Positions 34,283-42,312 of a DNA stretch of 64,000 bases are shown here, in pieces; position 1 is the first letter of the stretch, and each line of letters begins with the position of its first letter. The DNA comes from Chitinophaga sp. YR627 (GTDB lineage Bacteria; Bacteroidota; Bacteroidia; Chitinophagales; Chitinophagaceae), in the NCBI RefSeq assembly GCF_900114995.1, contig NZ_FOUX01000009.1:124001-188000 (forward strand), read 5' to 3'. A model generated the notes under the pieces. It did not search any database, had not been told where the DNA came from, and saw only the letters and a program-made list of their open reading frames with translations. The position numbers and the translations under genes are program-made.

Positions 34283-35515
34283 ATGGCAGAAAAAATCAAA
34301 GTCGCCAACCCGGTGGTTGAACTGGATGGGGATGAAATGACACGAATCATCTGGAAATTCATTAAAGATAAACTGATCCTTCCTTACCTGGAAGTTGATA
34401 TCAAATACTATGACCTTGGCATGGAACACCGTGACGCTACAAACGATCAGGTGACCATCGATGCAGCAAATGCGATCAGGGAAATCGGCGTTGGTATCAA
34501 GTGTGCCACTATCACTCCGGATGAAGAACGCGTAAAGGAATTCAACCTGAAACAGATGTGGAAATCTCCAAACGGCACTATCCGTAACATCCTGGACGGT
34601 ACTGTATTCCGCGAGCCAATCGTAACCCAGAACGTACCACGTCTGGTGCCAAACTGGACTGCTCCTATCTGTATCGGTCGTCACGCTTTCGGTGACCAGT
34701 ACCGTGCAACTGACTTCGTAACAAAAGGTAAAGGTAAACTGACCATCAAGTTCGAAGGCGAAAACGGAGAAGTGATCGAGCACGAAGTATTCAACTTCAA
34801 AGGCGACGGCGTTGCCCTGGCGATGTACAACACTGACGAGTCTATCAAAGGATTCGCACGTGCATGTTTCAACCAGGCACTGATGAAAAAATGGCCGCTG
34901 TACCTGAGCACCAAAAACACCATCCTGAAAAAATATGATGGTCGTTTCAAAGATATTTTCGAAGAAATTTACCAGAACGAATTCAAAGCTGCATTCCAGA
35001 CAGCAGGCCTGACCTATGAGCACCGTCTGATCGATGACATGGTTGCGAGCGCACTGAAATGGAACGGTAACTTCGTATGGGCTTGTAAAAACTACGATGG
35101 CGACGTACAGTCTGATACCGTAGCACAAGGTTTCGGTTCACTGGGTCTGATGACCTCTACCCTGATCACTCCTGATGGTTCCGTAATGGAAGCTGAAGCA
35201 GCTCACGGTACTGTAACCCGTCACTACCGCGATCACCAGGCTGGTAAACCAACTTCCACTAACCCGATCGCTTCCATCTTCGCATGGACCCGCGGTCTGG
35301 AATTCCGTGGTCGTCTGGACAAAAACCAGGAACTGATCGACTTCTGTCATGCACTGGAAGCAGTTTGCGTTGAAGTAGTTGAAAGCGGCAAGATGACAAA
35401 AGATCTGGCTGTTTGTATTCACGGTAATAAAGTTGAGCACGGAAAACATTATCTTTATACAGAAGAGTTCCTCCAGGAACTGGATAATGCGCTGAAAGCA
35501 AAACTGAAAAAGTAA
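34283..35515 (+). CDS. NADP-dependent isocitrate dehydrogenase, eukaryotic-type subfamily
   Basis: 410 residues. VVELDGDEMTRIIWKFIK, KSPNGTIRNILDGTVFREPI, IGRHAFGDQYRATDFV, DDMVASALKWNGNFVWACKN and AEAAHGTVTRHYRDHQAGK are signatures of the homodimeric type II enzyme of mitochondria, cytosol and some bacteria, distinct from the type I enzyme next to it. The reaction is the same. The pair begins 189 bp apart and may be separately promoted, so they are probably alternative enzymes rather than subunits. A perfect terminator follows 30 nt after the stop. Confidence 0.95.
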   Translation: MAEKIKVANPVVELDGDEMTRIIWKFIKDKLILPYLEVDIKYYDLGMEHRDATNDQVTIDAANAIREIGVGIKCATITPDEERVKEFNLKQMWKSPNGTIRNILDGTVFREPIVTQNVPRLVPNWTAPICIGRHAFGDQYRATDFVTKGKGKLTIKFEGENGEVIEHEVFNFKGDGVALAMYNTDESIKGFARACFNQALMKKWPLYLSTKNTILKKYDGRFKDIFEEIYQNEFKAAFQTAGLTYEHRLIDDMVASALKWNGNFVWACKNYDGDVQSDTVAQGFGSLGLMTSTLITPDGSVMEAEAAHGTVTRHYRDHQAGKPTSTNPIASIFAWTRGLEFRGRLDKNQELIDFCHALEAVCVEVVESGKMTKDLAVCIHGNKVEHGKHYLYTEEFLQELDNALKAKLKK

Positions 35516-35545
35516 GTACACGTACGTAATACTGATATAAGCAAA

Positions 35546-35577
35546 GGGCCTTGCAATATGCAAGGCCCTTCTTTTTT
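35546..35577. terminator. Bidirectional terminator between isocitrate dehydrogenase and aldo/keto reductase genes
   Basis: GGGCCTTGCA (35546-35555) pairs perfectly with TGCAAGGCCC (35559-35568) across ATA. TTCTTTTTT follows on the plus strand. Confidence 0.92.
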
Positions 35578-36592
35578 ACTTACGGTCCCTCCTATAGGCA
35601 ATCCAGCCTGGATACTCCACCGCCAGCTTACTGACTTCATCCAGCTGCTTTAACTCTTCCGGCGTCAGTGTTACGTCTACTGCTCCCAGATTATCTTCCA
35701 GCTGAGACATCTTATTTGCTCCAATGATCACACTGCTCACTGCCGGCTGATGCAACAACCAGGCTAAGGACAGTTGTGCTACAGAAGTGCCTTTGTCTGC
35801 CGCCATTACATGCAGTACATCCAGAATATTGAATGCACGCTCTGTATCTACCGGAATAAAGGAGTGATGCTGATAACGGCCTGCTTCTGTCGTTTCTCCG
35901 TTTCGCTGGTATTTACCACTCAGCAATCCTGCACACAGCGGACTCCATACCATCAGACCTACGTTTTGGTCTGATAGTGCGGGTACTACGTCCCTTTCCA
36001 GTTCTCTTGTTGCAATGGAATAATGGGACTGCATAGAGATATAGCTATGCAAGCCATGTTTATCGGAGACTGCCAGCGCCTTCATCATGTACCAGGCCAT
36101 ATGATTGCTGCCGCCAATATACCTTACCTTACCACTGCTGATCAGATCATCCATCGCTCTCAATGTCTCTTCCAATGGTACCAGCGGGTCCCAGTTGTGT
36201 GTCTGATAAAGGTCGATATAGTCAGTCTGCAGACGTTTCAGACTGGCCTCTACCTGCTGCATAATGTGTTTACGGGATAGACCCTGATCATTCACACCTT
36301 TACCGGTAGGTGCACAGACCTTCGTAGCCAGCACCAGGTTATCCCTTTTCAGCCCCAGATTCCGGATAGCTTGTCCGGTTAGTTCCTCTGACCTTCCTTC
36401 CGCATATATATTGGCAGTATCTATAAAGTTGATCCCTGCATCTACCGCCCGCTTTATCTGTTCATCAACAGCTGGTTGTTCTAATGTGCCGACCATTTCA
36501 TAAACGCCCTTTCCTTTTCCGCCGAAAGTCATGGTACCCAGACAGAGTGTGGAGACCATTAATCCGGAGTTGCCTAATACCTTGTATTTCAT
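35576..36592 (-). CDS. Aldo/keto reductase
   Basis: 338 residues. Family signatures: GTMTFGGKGKGVYEMVG near the start, DAGINFIDTANIYAEGRSEE (catalytic Asp and Tyr), LVLATKVCAP (catalytic Lys), IDLYQTHNWDP with the active-site His, and the NADPH phosphate loop VSSVIIGANKMSQLEDNLGA. It is probably a monomeric cytosolic oxidoreductase of the AKR family acting on aldehydes or ketones; sequence alone does not give the substrate. The start codon lies 28 nt downstream of a TACCTTTG box. Confidence 0.94.
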   Translation of the reverse strand: MKYKVLGNSGLMVSTLCLGTMTFGGKGKGVYEMVGTLEQPAVDEQIKRAVDAGINFIDTANIYAEGRSEELTGQAIRNLGLKRDNLVLATKVCAPTGKGVNDQGLSRKHIMQQVEASLKRLQTDYIDLYQTHNWDPLVPLEETLRAMDDLISSGKVRYIGGSNHMAWYMMKALAVSDKHGLHSYISMQSHYSIATRELERDVVPALSDQNVGLMVWSPLCAGLLSGKYQRNGETTEAGRYQHHSFIPVDTERAFNILDVLHVMAADKGTSVAQLSLAWLLHQPAVSSVIIGANKMSQLEDNLGAVDVTLTPEELKQLDEVSKLAVEYPGWIAYRRDRK

Positions 36593-36619
36593 ATGATATG
36601 ATTAAAGTGATTGATGATG

Positions 36620-36627
36620 CAAAGGTA
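36620..36627 (-). promoter_or_regulatory. Candidate -7 box of the aldo/keto reductase gene
   Basis: On the minus strand TACCTTTG, an exact TAnnTTTG match, 27 nt before the start codon. A TTTTG 16 nt upstream is closer than the usual spacing. Confidence 0.55.
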
Positions 36628-36877
36628 TTTGGAGAAGGAATGGCAAAAGAGCCGGGGTCAAAGAAATAAGTACGAAATTCAAAGAATGAAAGAGCGCTAT
36701 CCGTGGTGGAAGGAGTTCAGGGGTGAAGCAGTCTATTCAGTGAACAGATTTGCAATAGTAGTAGGTCTTTAAATCGCTTGTGAAAGTATTATGGAGGCTT
36801 GTTAGGAGGAGTAAATCTAAAAAGCGATGCTTACATCCACAGAAGCATATCACTGGCCGGACCTGTCTATAAGAAAC

Positions 36878-37148
36878 TTATTCGCAGTAATAATTAAACA
36901 CAATTAACTCAACCTGTCTGGTAATAGTAAGCAGTACATTACACACACATTGTGCAAACACACGTGCAAAGACCAATGGATGGTCAATGCCAACAAGGGG
37001 GCTTTATTCGCAGTAATAATTAAACACAATTAACTCAACCTGTCTGGTAACTAGTAAGCAGTACACTACACACACACATTGTGCAAACACACGTGCAAAG
37101 ACCAATGGAAGGTCAGTGCCAACAAGGGGGCTTTATTCGCAGTAATAA
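36878..37148. repeat. Two tandem repeats of 126 and 129 bp plus a third partial copy
   Basis: Copy 1 is 36878-37003, copy 2 is 37004-37132, and TTATTCGCAGTAATAA starts again at 37133. The two full copies differ at about four bases and by 3 inserted bases in the CA-rich part, so identity is about 95 percent. Each unit has TTATTCGCAG, an ACACACAC run, TTGTGCAAACACACGTGCAAAG and a terminal CAACAAGGGGGCT. The third start lies just after the AraC stop codon. Confidence 0.95.
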
Positions 37149-37152
37149 CTAA

Positions 37153-38046
37153 TTACTTTCTCACACCAAGCGGTGTCGTTCCAACATTCTTCTTGAAGAA
37201 ATTATTAAAGTGATTCGGATACTCAAATCCCAGGCTGTAGCCGATATCAGCGATACTCCAATCCGTATGCTTCAGCAATGCTTTTGCCTCATTCAACAGC
37301 CGGTCGGTAATATGGGTGGTCGTAGACTTTCCAGTCACTTCCCTGACCGCAAAATTGAGGTGATTCACATGTATAGATAAAGCAGCTGCGTAGTCGCCAG
37401 CTCTTCTAAGCGCAAGTGTACGCTGGGGAGATTCAATGGGGAACTGCCTTTCCAGTAGCTCAATAAACAGTGATGCGATCCGCTCATTGGCATTCCGGTG
37501 CCTGGCGCCATTGAGGGCGGGCTGCATCTTCATTGCCTCATGGGTAATGAGCTGAATATAGTTCCGGATGATATCGTACTTATACACATATTCTGACGCT
37601 GCTTCAGCGATCATTTTATCAAACAGTGCACGGAAGATGACCAGTTGCTCCTGATTGGGAAAGAAGACATTATCCCCTCCTACTCTGAACAGGGGTGATT
37701 CCTGTAAACTCTCAGCCCGCTCACCTGTCTTCAGGAACTGCTCCGTAAACACACACCAGTATCCACAACGGTTTTCATCTTCCGTTTCAAATGAATAAGG
37801 CACTAAAGGATTGGAAAATATGATCGCAGGCTGCTCCCTGCTGATATGCACGGTTCTGTCGGCAAAATGAAGTTTGCTTTCACCAATGATGATCCAGATC
37901 TTGAAATAATCTCTTCGGTGATAAGGCAGGGAGATCGGTGCACTCGATACCTCATAATAGGCCACATTCACATCCGGAGGTGTGTTATTATGAAAAACCG
38001 GCATTCCTGCCCTTACCTTTTCCGCCACTGAGAGATTATCAGACAT
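37153..38046 (-). CDS. AraC-family transcriptional regulator
   Basis: 297 residues. An N-terminal cupin-like sensing domain (YYEVSSAPISLPYHRRDYFK, ISREQPAIIFSNPLVPYSFE, CGYWCVFTEQFLK) is followed by the two helix-turn-helix units: YAAALSIHVNHLNFAVREVTG and the strongly conserved DIGYSLGFEYPNHFNNFFKK. Such proteins bind DNA as ligand-controlled activators. The gene starts 28 nt beyond the L,D-transpeptidase stop codon, so cotranscription is possible. The effector is unknown. The tandem repeats directly after its stop codon may lie in its 3' UTR. Confidence 0.94.
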   Translation of the reverse strand: MSDNLSVAEKVRAGMPVFHNNTPPDVNVAYYEVSSAPISLPYHRRDYFKIWIIIGESKLHFADRTVHISREQPAIIFSNPLVPYSFETEDENRCGYWCVFTEQFLKTGERAESLQESPLFRVGGDNVFFPNQEQLVIFRALFDKMIAEAASEYVYKYDIIRNYIQLITHEAMKMQPALNGARHRNANERIASLFIELLERQFPIESPQRTLALRRAGDYAAALSIHVNHLNFAVREVTGKSTTTHITDRLLNEAKALLKHTDWSIADIGYSLGFEYPNHFNNFFKKNVGTTPLGVRK

Positions 38047-38074
38047 CCCATAAAGGTACGAAAATCAAATATTC

Positions 38075-39736
38075 CTAGCGCTTCATCTGCTTCCGCAATA
38101 TCCTGTCTTCTCCATAGATATCTTCGTGCAGTACCAGACGGCCATCGCGTCCTTCTGCTGTAAAGTACCGGAAATAGATAGGTACGGAATGCTGGATATC
38201 GATCTGTTTCTTATCGCCATTGGCCAGCCATCTGCGCATACTATCCCTCGGATGACGGGTATCATCTTTGGTCAGGTACATCGAAAGACTATCCCATTGC
38301 TGCACGCGTACACAGCCATGGCTGAGTGCACGGTAGGAATTGGCAAACAGTCCGCGGGCATTGGTATCGTGCAGATAAACGGCGTATTTATTCATGAAAT
38401 TGAACTTCATGATACCGAGTGAGTTCTCGATACCGTCCATCTGGCGAAGTACATAAGGAAAGTAGTTCTTACTCATCCGACTCCATTTCACGCTATCCGG
38501 ACTTACCGCATTACCATGGGAATCAATGATTTCCAGGTTCTTTTTTGCCAGGTAAGCGCGATCTCTCTGAATAGCCGGCAGCATTTCCTTGATGGTAATA
38601 CTGAAAGGTACCCTCCAGTAAGGATACATCACGAAGTTGGTCATGCGGGAGTTCAGCAATGGTGTGCGGGTACGGGGCGCACCGACAATCACTTTGGAGG
38701 CCACCGCTACAGTGCCACTGTCTACCAGTTCCATACGGTAACCTGGTACATTTACAAGGATATAACGTTGCGGCAAAGTGTCGGGGAACTTACGCCAGCG
38801 GTCCATACTAAGGGCTACCTGTACTTCCCAGTCAGCAAAAGACTTGTTCATTGCCTGAACGGTCTTCTTGCCTGCCTGTCCGTCCTCATACATGTTAAAC
38901 TCTTTCTGGAAAGCCCTGATCCCCTTTTTCAGGAGCGAGGTATCTGTACTGTGACCACCGGAAGTATCCAGGTGTCCGCTCTGTGCGAGTCGGTTGATCA
39001 GCAGCTGGCGATACCCTGGCGTATCTGTATAGGAAAGCGGTAAAGAATCCCACTTCATTTCGCTGTATTTGCCTTTGAAGTTGGTCCAGGCCGATTTCAA
39101 TAACTGATAGCCCTGATGCTGCGGCTCCTGGGCCCGTAGTGTAGCACCGATAATATGCTGATGGAGTGCGGAGTTGAGGTAGTTGGCGAGCAGGGTGTCC
39201 GAATAAACAGAGTCCTTCCGCAATGTGATACTGTCCCGTGGGCCTGTACCAAAACGCAGGTGCGTAGCCATTTTCATAAAAGCGTCCGTCATCAGCAGGT
39301 CTACCTGCGCCCAGAGTGTTGCATCTTTTTTGGCGCTTGCATCCTCATGGATACGCTTCATCGCCTGATCCAGGGCTACGCTGTGGTAATCAGCCGGCAG
39401 CAATCCTGATTCGTCTGCGTGCATCACATAATAATACATGGAGTCAGCCTGACCATCCAGCACGCCGTTAGACGACCATACCGGATTGTTGCTGGTCTGC
39501 TGATAGAAATAGTTCAGCGCCCCGCTGCGAAGCGCAGGTACACTATCCTCCATGACATCCTGGTTATCAGCAATATACTCAAGACGTTCTGTAATATTTT
39601 CCGGTATAACTTCACTTAACTGACGTATGTCACCTACAATTTCTCTGTCCCGGAGCACCCGCTTTCTATGGCAGGCAAACAATGAAAACAATACAACTAC
39701 AAAAATTAGATTGTCCCTTAGAAAACTATACTTCAT
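38075..39736 (-). CDS. L,D-transpeptidase (YcbB/LdtD-like) with lipoprotein signal
   Basis: About 553 residues from 39736 (MKYSFLRDNLIFVVVLFSLFAC); ATG at 39745 adds three. The signal ends in LFAC, so it is probably a lipoprotein. A helical scaffold region precedes a peptidoglycan-binding module (LKKGIRAFQKEFNMYEDGQAG). The YkuD catalytic domain has YMELV-like strands, VPFSITIKEMLP, and the active-site SHGCVRVQQWDSL with the nucleophile Cys. It forms 3-3 crosslinks in peptidoglycan or attaches proteins to it, in the periplasm, and is insensitive to most penicillins. Architecture and length match E. coli LdtD (YcbB). Confidence 0.93.
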   Translation of the reverse strand: MKYSFLRDNLIFVVVLFSLFACHRKRVLRDREIVGDIRQLSEVIPENITERLEYIADNQDVMEDSVPALRSGALNYFYQQTSNNPVWSSNGVLDGQADSMYYYVMHADESGLLPADYHSVALDQAMKRIHEDASAKKDATLWAQVDLLMTDAFMKMATHLRFGTGPRDSITLRKDSVYSDTLLANYLNSALHQHIIGATLRAQEPQHQGYQLLKSAWTNFKGKYSEMKWDSLPLSYTDTPGYRQLLINRLAQSGHLDTSGGHSTDTSLLKKGIRAFQKEFNMYEDGQAGKKTVQAMNKSFADWEVQVALSMDRWRKFPDTLPQRYILVNVPGYRMELVDSGTVAVASKVIVGAPRTRTPLLNSRMTNFVMYPYWRVPFSITIKEMLPAIQRDRAYLAKKNLEIIDSHGNAVSPDSVKWSRMSKNYFPYVLRQMDGIENSLGIMKFNFMNKYAVYLHDTNARGLFANSYRALSHGCVRVQQWDSLSMYLTKDDTRHPRDSMRRWLANGDKKQIDIQHSVPIYFRYFTAEGRDGRLVLHEDIYGEDRILRKQMKR

Positions 39737-39831
39737 TGGCGTCAAAACAATGGGTTAAAGATATACAATGCTATATACAAAATCATAAAATATATTGTTT
39801 AACGTTAGCAATTGCCGCGCCAGATTCAGCA

Positions 39832-39863
39832 ATAAAGAAAAAGGACAGGCTGGCGCCTGTCCT
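39832..39863 (-). terminator. Intrinsic terminator of the Cys-rich protein cluster
   Basis: AGGACAGGC (39842-39850) pairs with GCCTGTCCT (39855-39863) across TGGC. Read leftward it is followed by TTTTTCTTTATT, so it ends the minus-strand cluster, 39 nt past the microORF stop codon. Confidence 0.88.
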
Positions 39864-39901
39864 CCGGAAGAACAACAACTTTACTAAATAGATTGGAATA
39901 G

Positions 39902-39973
39902 TTATTTACAACAATTCTTCTTCACAAACAGTGACTGGAGCAATCGCAGGACTGTTATAACTGCCTTCTTCAT
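39902..39973 (-). CDS. Candidate 23-codon microprotein overlapping the barrel gene stop
   Basis: The start codon at 39973 shares ATGA with the stop of the barrel gene, so a terminating ribosome could restart. The frame reads MKKAVITVLRLLQSLFVKKN followed by CCK. It has a basic N-terminus, a hydrophobic helix and a Cys-Cys tail, which would suit a small membrane or exported peptide. It ends 39 nt before the operon terminator, so the transcript surely covers it. No known family is recognised. Short length makes chance occurrence possible. Confidence 0.4.
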   Translation of the reverse strand: MKKAVITVLRLLQSLFVKKNCCK

Positions 39974-40830
39974 TTTCGTTTTGTTGAAATATTGAAAATA
40001 TTGTGCTCGAACCGTAATGTAAAGGTATTAAATACATTGCGAGACATATCACCAAATAATTCTGTACGGTAAGAAAAATCCAAACGGGTAGAGCTGTTGA
40101 AGATGAACTGAATCGCTGGAGCTACGTCCAGGTACTGGTTTCGGCTGACAGCGTCCGTATTTGCCTTCCCTAAAAATTCTACATAAATGTTCAGATTTGT
40201 CTGATCATAACTGCGATAACTACGGGGTAAAAGCAGGTAACCTGCTGAAAGACTGTAATTAACGGCGTTAGCGGATAAGTAATCCGGTAAGTTGTCCTTT
40301 GTATTATTCAGGAATCTGTTATATCCTACTGTAGCAGAAACAGCCAGTTTGTGAATCAGTTGTGTTGCGATGATACCACCGGAAACACCAGAAGCGCCTC
40401 CTTCCAGGTCTAGCTCCTGATTATCATAAGGCTTTACAGCACCTTCACGCATCACGGGCACGAAAGGATTATCAATCACTGAGCCCTTAACATAAGCGGC
40501 CATACGGAAATGCGACTGCACATCATCATTGGACAGGAAACGGTATTTGGCATAAACGCTTCCTCCTTCAAATCTGAGAGAAGGCTGCATCTGATTGGAA
40601 GCCAGTCCGACCACATGCACCATCAGCTTTTTAGAAATACCCCACATCAGCTCAGGTTCGATACGCATACCGGTTACCCCTTCATGTTCCATTTTAAAAA
40701 AACGGTTGGTTACACGGAATCCAAATGAATTAGCCGCCATATTGCTGGCTGGTTCCGTAGAAACGTACAACTCCTGTGCATGCAAAAATGCGGGCATAAG
40801 GAGGACGATAAAGAATAAACATCTTTTCAT
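39970..40830 (-). CDS. Outer-membrane beta-barrel protein of a metal-linked cluster
   Basis: 286 residues. Sec signal MKRCLFFIVLLMPAFLHAQ, then alternating amphipathic strands typical of an outer-membrane barrel: FGFRVTNRFFKM, IEPELMWGISKKLMVHVVG, GSVYAKYRFLSND, YRTELFGDMSRNVFNTFTLR, ending in FEHNIFNISTK. It resembles proteins annotated as transporters next to copper-type metal-binding genes in Bacteroidota. No catalytic motif is present. It follows the HMA-type gene by 33 nt and overlaps the microORF by four bases, so it is one operon. A role in metal efflux or sensing at the outer membrane is inference. Confidence 0.8.
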   Translation of the reverse strand: MKRCLFFIVLLMPAFLHAQELYVSTEPASNMAANSFGFRVTNRFFKMEHEGVTGMRIEPELMWGISKKLMVHVVGLASNQMQPSLRFEGGSVYAKYRFLSNDDVQSHFRMAAYVKGSVIDNPFVPVMREGAVKPYDNQELDLEGGASGVSGGIIATQLIHKLAVSATVGYNRFLNNTKDNLPDYLSANAVNYSLSAGYLLLPRSYRSYDQTNLNIYVEFLGKANTDAVSRNQYLDVAPAIQFIFNSSTRLDFSYRTELFGDMSRNVFNTFTLRFEHNIFNISTKRK

Positions 40831-40863
40831 TTACAAGTATTGCGGGACAAAATGCCCAATGGA

Positions 40864-41412
40864 TCAGATAGTAACGTGATAAATGCGTTCAGGAGCGGAA
40901 TGACCTTCCATTTTGCAGCAGCTGGCCATAACGCCTGTCTGGTAACAAGGCATGGTCGTCTGTGTACTGAACTTTTTGAACTGTTTTGCAGAGACAAAGT
41001 CTTTGTCTATCACGGTTATCTGCTGATCGCCTGACAATACCTGATTTTTTGCATTGATGAAGTGGAAAGTTGCGCCCGCATATTTGATATGAGCGTCTTT
41101 TTCAACGGCTATCTTATCGAAAGAAGCTGTCAGTACCAGTTTCCCAACAGAAAAACCTGCATCTTCCACCTTCGCTTTTATCTCATCGATATTCACATTA
41201 GCGCCGGGTTTAAAAGACAGCAGGAAAGTGGTGTTGTTTAGATCTGTGTCGATCTTATCAACAAAAGGAAGTGTTTTAAGCGCTTCCATAGTGGCGCGTG
41301 AACACATGGCGCAGGTCAGTCCTGCGGCCTGTAATGACGCCTTTTTAAACTGTGCGGAAGCGGATGTCTGCAGGCCGATGGCCAGGAATATAATAGCAAA
41401 TAATGATTTCAT
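40864..41412 (-). CDS. Exported heavy-metal-associated (HMA) domain protein
   Basis: 182 residues. A signal peptide (MKSLFAIIFLAIGLQTSASA) precedes an HMA-type ferredoxin-like fold whose metal motif is GLTCAMCSRA, Cys34 and Cys37, the CxxC of copper chaperones, though the residue before the first Cys is Thr instead of the usual Met. The second half is a different domain with TFHFINAKNQVLSGDQQITV. A Cys-, Met- and His-rich end (MPCYQTGVMASCCKMEGH) could bind another metal ion. It is likely periplasmic and may bind Cu+ or another soft metal and pass it on to the barrel protein encoded next. Confidence 0.85.
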   Translation of the reverse strand: MKSLFAIIFLAIGLQTSASAQFKKASLQAAGLTCAMCSRATMEALKTLPFVDKIDTDLNNTTFLLSFKPGANVNIDEIKAKVEDAGFSVGKLVLTASFDKIAVEKDAHIKYAGATFHFINAKNQVLSGDQQITVIDKDFVSAKQFKKFSTQTTMPCYQTGVMASCCKMEGHSAPERIYHVTI

Positions 41413-41495
41413 GATCTGTGATTTGTAATCGGATAAATAATAGTGATGGCTGCTATGAGCATAGCAGATACGTATCGGTTAATACGATGTACAAA

Positions 41496-41885
41496 TCAGA
41501 TCAGATAAGTGCAGAATTGAATATACAGGGGTATGGCTTTACAATCAGGGGGACCATGACTGTAGTAAGCGATGGTTGGCGTGTTACTGATAGCAGGAGC
41601 CGGTACGATTATGACCGGCAGACTAAGATCCTTCACAGCAGGCTCGGAACTTTGCTGTGTTTTGGCAATCTGGTGAGACGAAATAGCTGCTTTACAGAAC
41701 TTCGCCTCTTCTCTGCAGCATTTACCCTTTTTACCAGGTTTGCCACATTTATTGCACAGATCATCTGCATGAGAAATCAAACCTACAGAAGCCAGTTTAC
41801 CCATACAGTAATGCGCGTTCACCGTGAACCCACTGGTGAGCGTGATATACAGGAAAACTAGTAATATGGTAATAATTCTCTTCAT
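41496..41885 (-). CDS. HYC_CC_PP family exported Cys-rich protein
   Basis: 129 residues from 41885 (MKRIITILLVFLYITLTSGF), after which a signal cleavage near NA-HYC is likely; ATG at 41909 adds eight. Conserved words give the family its name: HYCMGKLASVG at the mature N-terminus, LCNKCGKPGKKGKCCREE with the CC pair, and GPPDCKAIPLY near the end. Nine Cys in about 105 mature residues fit metal binding or disulfides in the periplasm. The family occurs in Bacteroidota beside copper-type genes, as here. Its function has not been shown experimentally as far as I know. Confidence 0.85.
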   Translation of the reverse strand: MKRIITILLVFLYITLTSGFTVNAHYCMGKLASVGLISHADDLCNKCGKPGKKGKCCREEAKFCKAAISSHQIAKTQQSSEPAVKDLSLPVIIVPAPAISNTPTIAYYSHGPPDCKAIPLYIQFCTYLI

Positions 41886-41924
41886 GAATAACAGACGCAA
41901 AAATAGCAATTTCTGCCAGATTTG

Positions 41925-42137
41925 CTACATACCTGTGTTCTCTTCTATTTTGTCAGCTATCGCAAGTAATAATGACATGCTGGCCACCTTATTTGCCTCT
42001 GCCCGGATATGACCGTCCATATCGTGTTCAAAGATAACTTCCTGTCCGTTGACATTAACGCGGAAACGAGGGGAATGACCATTCAATGGTTTCACCATAT
42101 ACCTGTCTGTGTTATAAACTACTGTAAAGGCCTTCAT
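41925..42137 (-). CDS. Small hypothetical protein, first gene of the metal-linked cluster
   Basis: 70 residues. It starts MKAFTVVYNTDRYMVKPLNG and continues with FRVNVNGQEVIFEHDMDGHI and SMSLLLAIADKIEENTGM. No signal peptide, membrane segment or Cys. The strand-strand-helix pattern suggests a small cytosolic alpha/beta domain. The gene lies 39 nt upstream of the HYC_CC_PP gene and is the first of the minus-strand cluster, behind a TAAGTTTG box. I do not recognise the family. The coding call rests on position and codon pattern. Confidence 0.65.
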   Translation of the reverse strand: MKAFTVVYNTDRYMVKPLNGHSPRFRVNVNGQEVIFEHDMDGHIRAEANKVASMSLLLAIADKIEENTGM

Positions 42138-42153
42138 GTTAAAATGCTTTATA

Positions 42154-42161
42154 CAAACTTA
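42154..42161 (-). promoter_or_regulatory. Candidate -7 box of the metal-linked cluster
   Basis: The minus strand reads TAAGTTTG, 16 nt before the start codon of the 70-residue protein. No -33 box is seen at the right distance. Confidence 0.5.
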
Positions 42162-42312
42162 AACAAAACGTGCGCCAGAAGGTTGCAGTCTGAAACAAAT
42201 CTACCTGCTTAAGTAGTAGTAAAACGGTTTACTTAACAGAAATATAACAATATGATTTAAAACACTTTACAGCGTTAAATAATAACAATTACGGCCATTG
42301 GTTAATAACTGG

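Larger units (their letters stand above)
36593..37152. other. Intergenic region with tandem 126-129-bp repeats
   Basis: About 560 bp between the aldo/keto reductase gene (start) and the AraC gene (end), both on the minus strand. 36593-36877 holds the reductase promoter and unremarkable sequence, and 36878-37148 is filled by the tandem repeats listed separately. No open frame has protein-like character. Confidence 0.7.

Noticed and set aside
36484..36669. 61-codon plus-strand frame
   Set aside because: It overlaps the start of the aldo/keto reductase gene antisense and its promoter, with no protein-like character.
36878..37148. CRISPR-like array
   Set aside because: Units are 126-129 bp with almost identical sequence throughout and no short repeat/unique spacer alternation or cas genes.
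39682..39891. 69-codon plus-strand frame
   Set aside because: It begins antisense inside the L,D-transpeptidase signal region and ends in the terminator of the neighbouring cluster.
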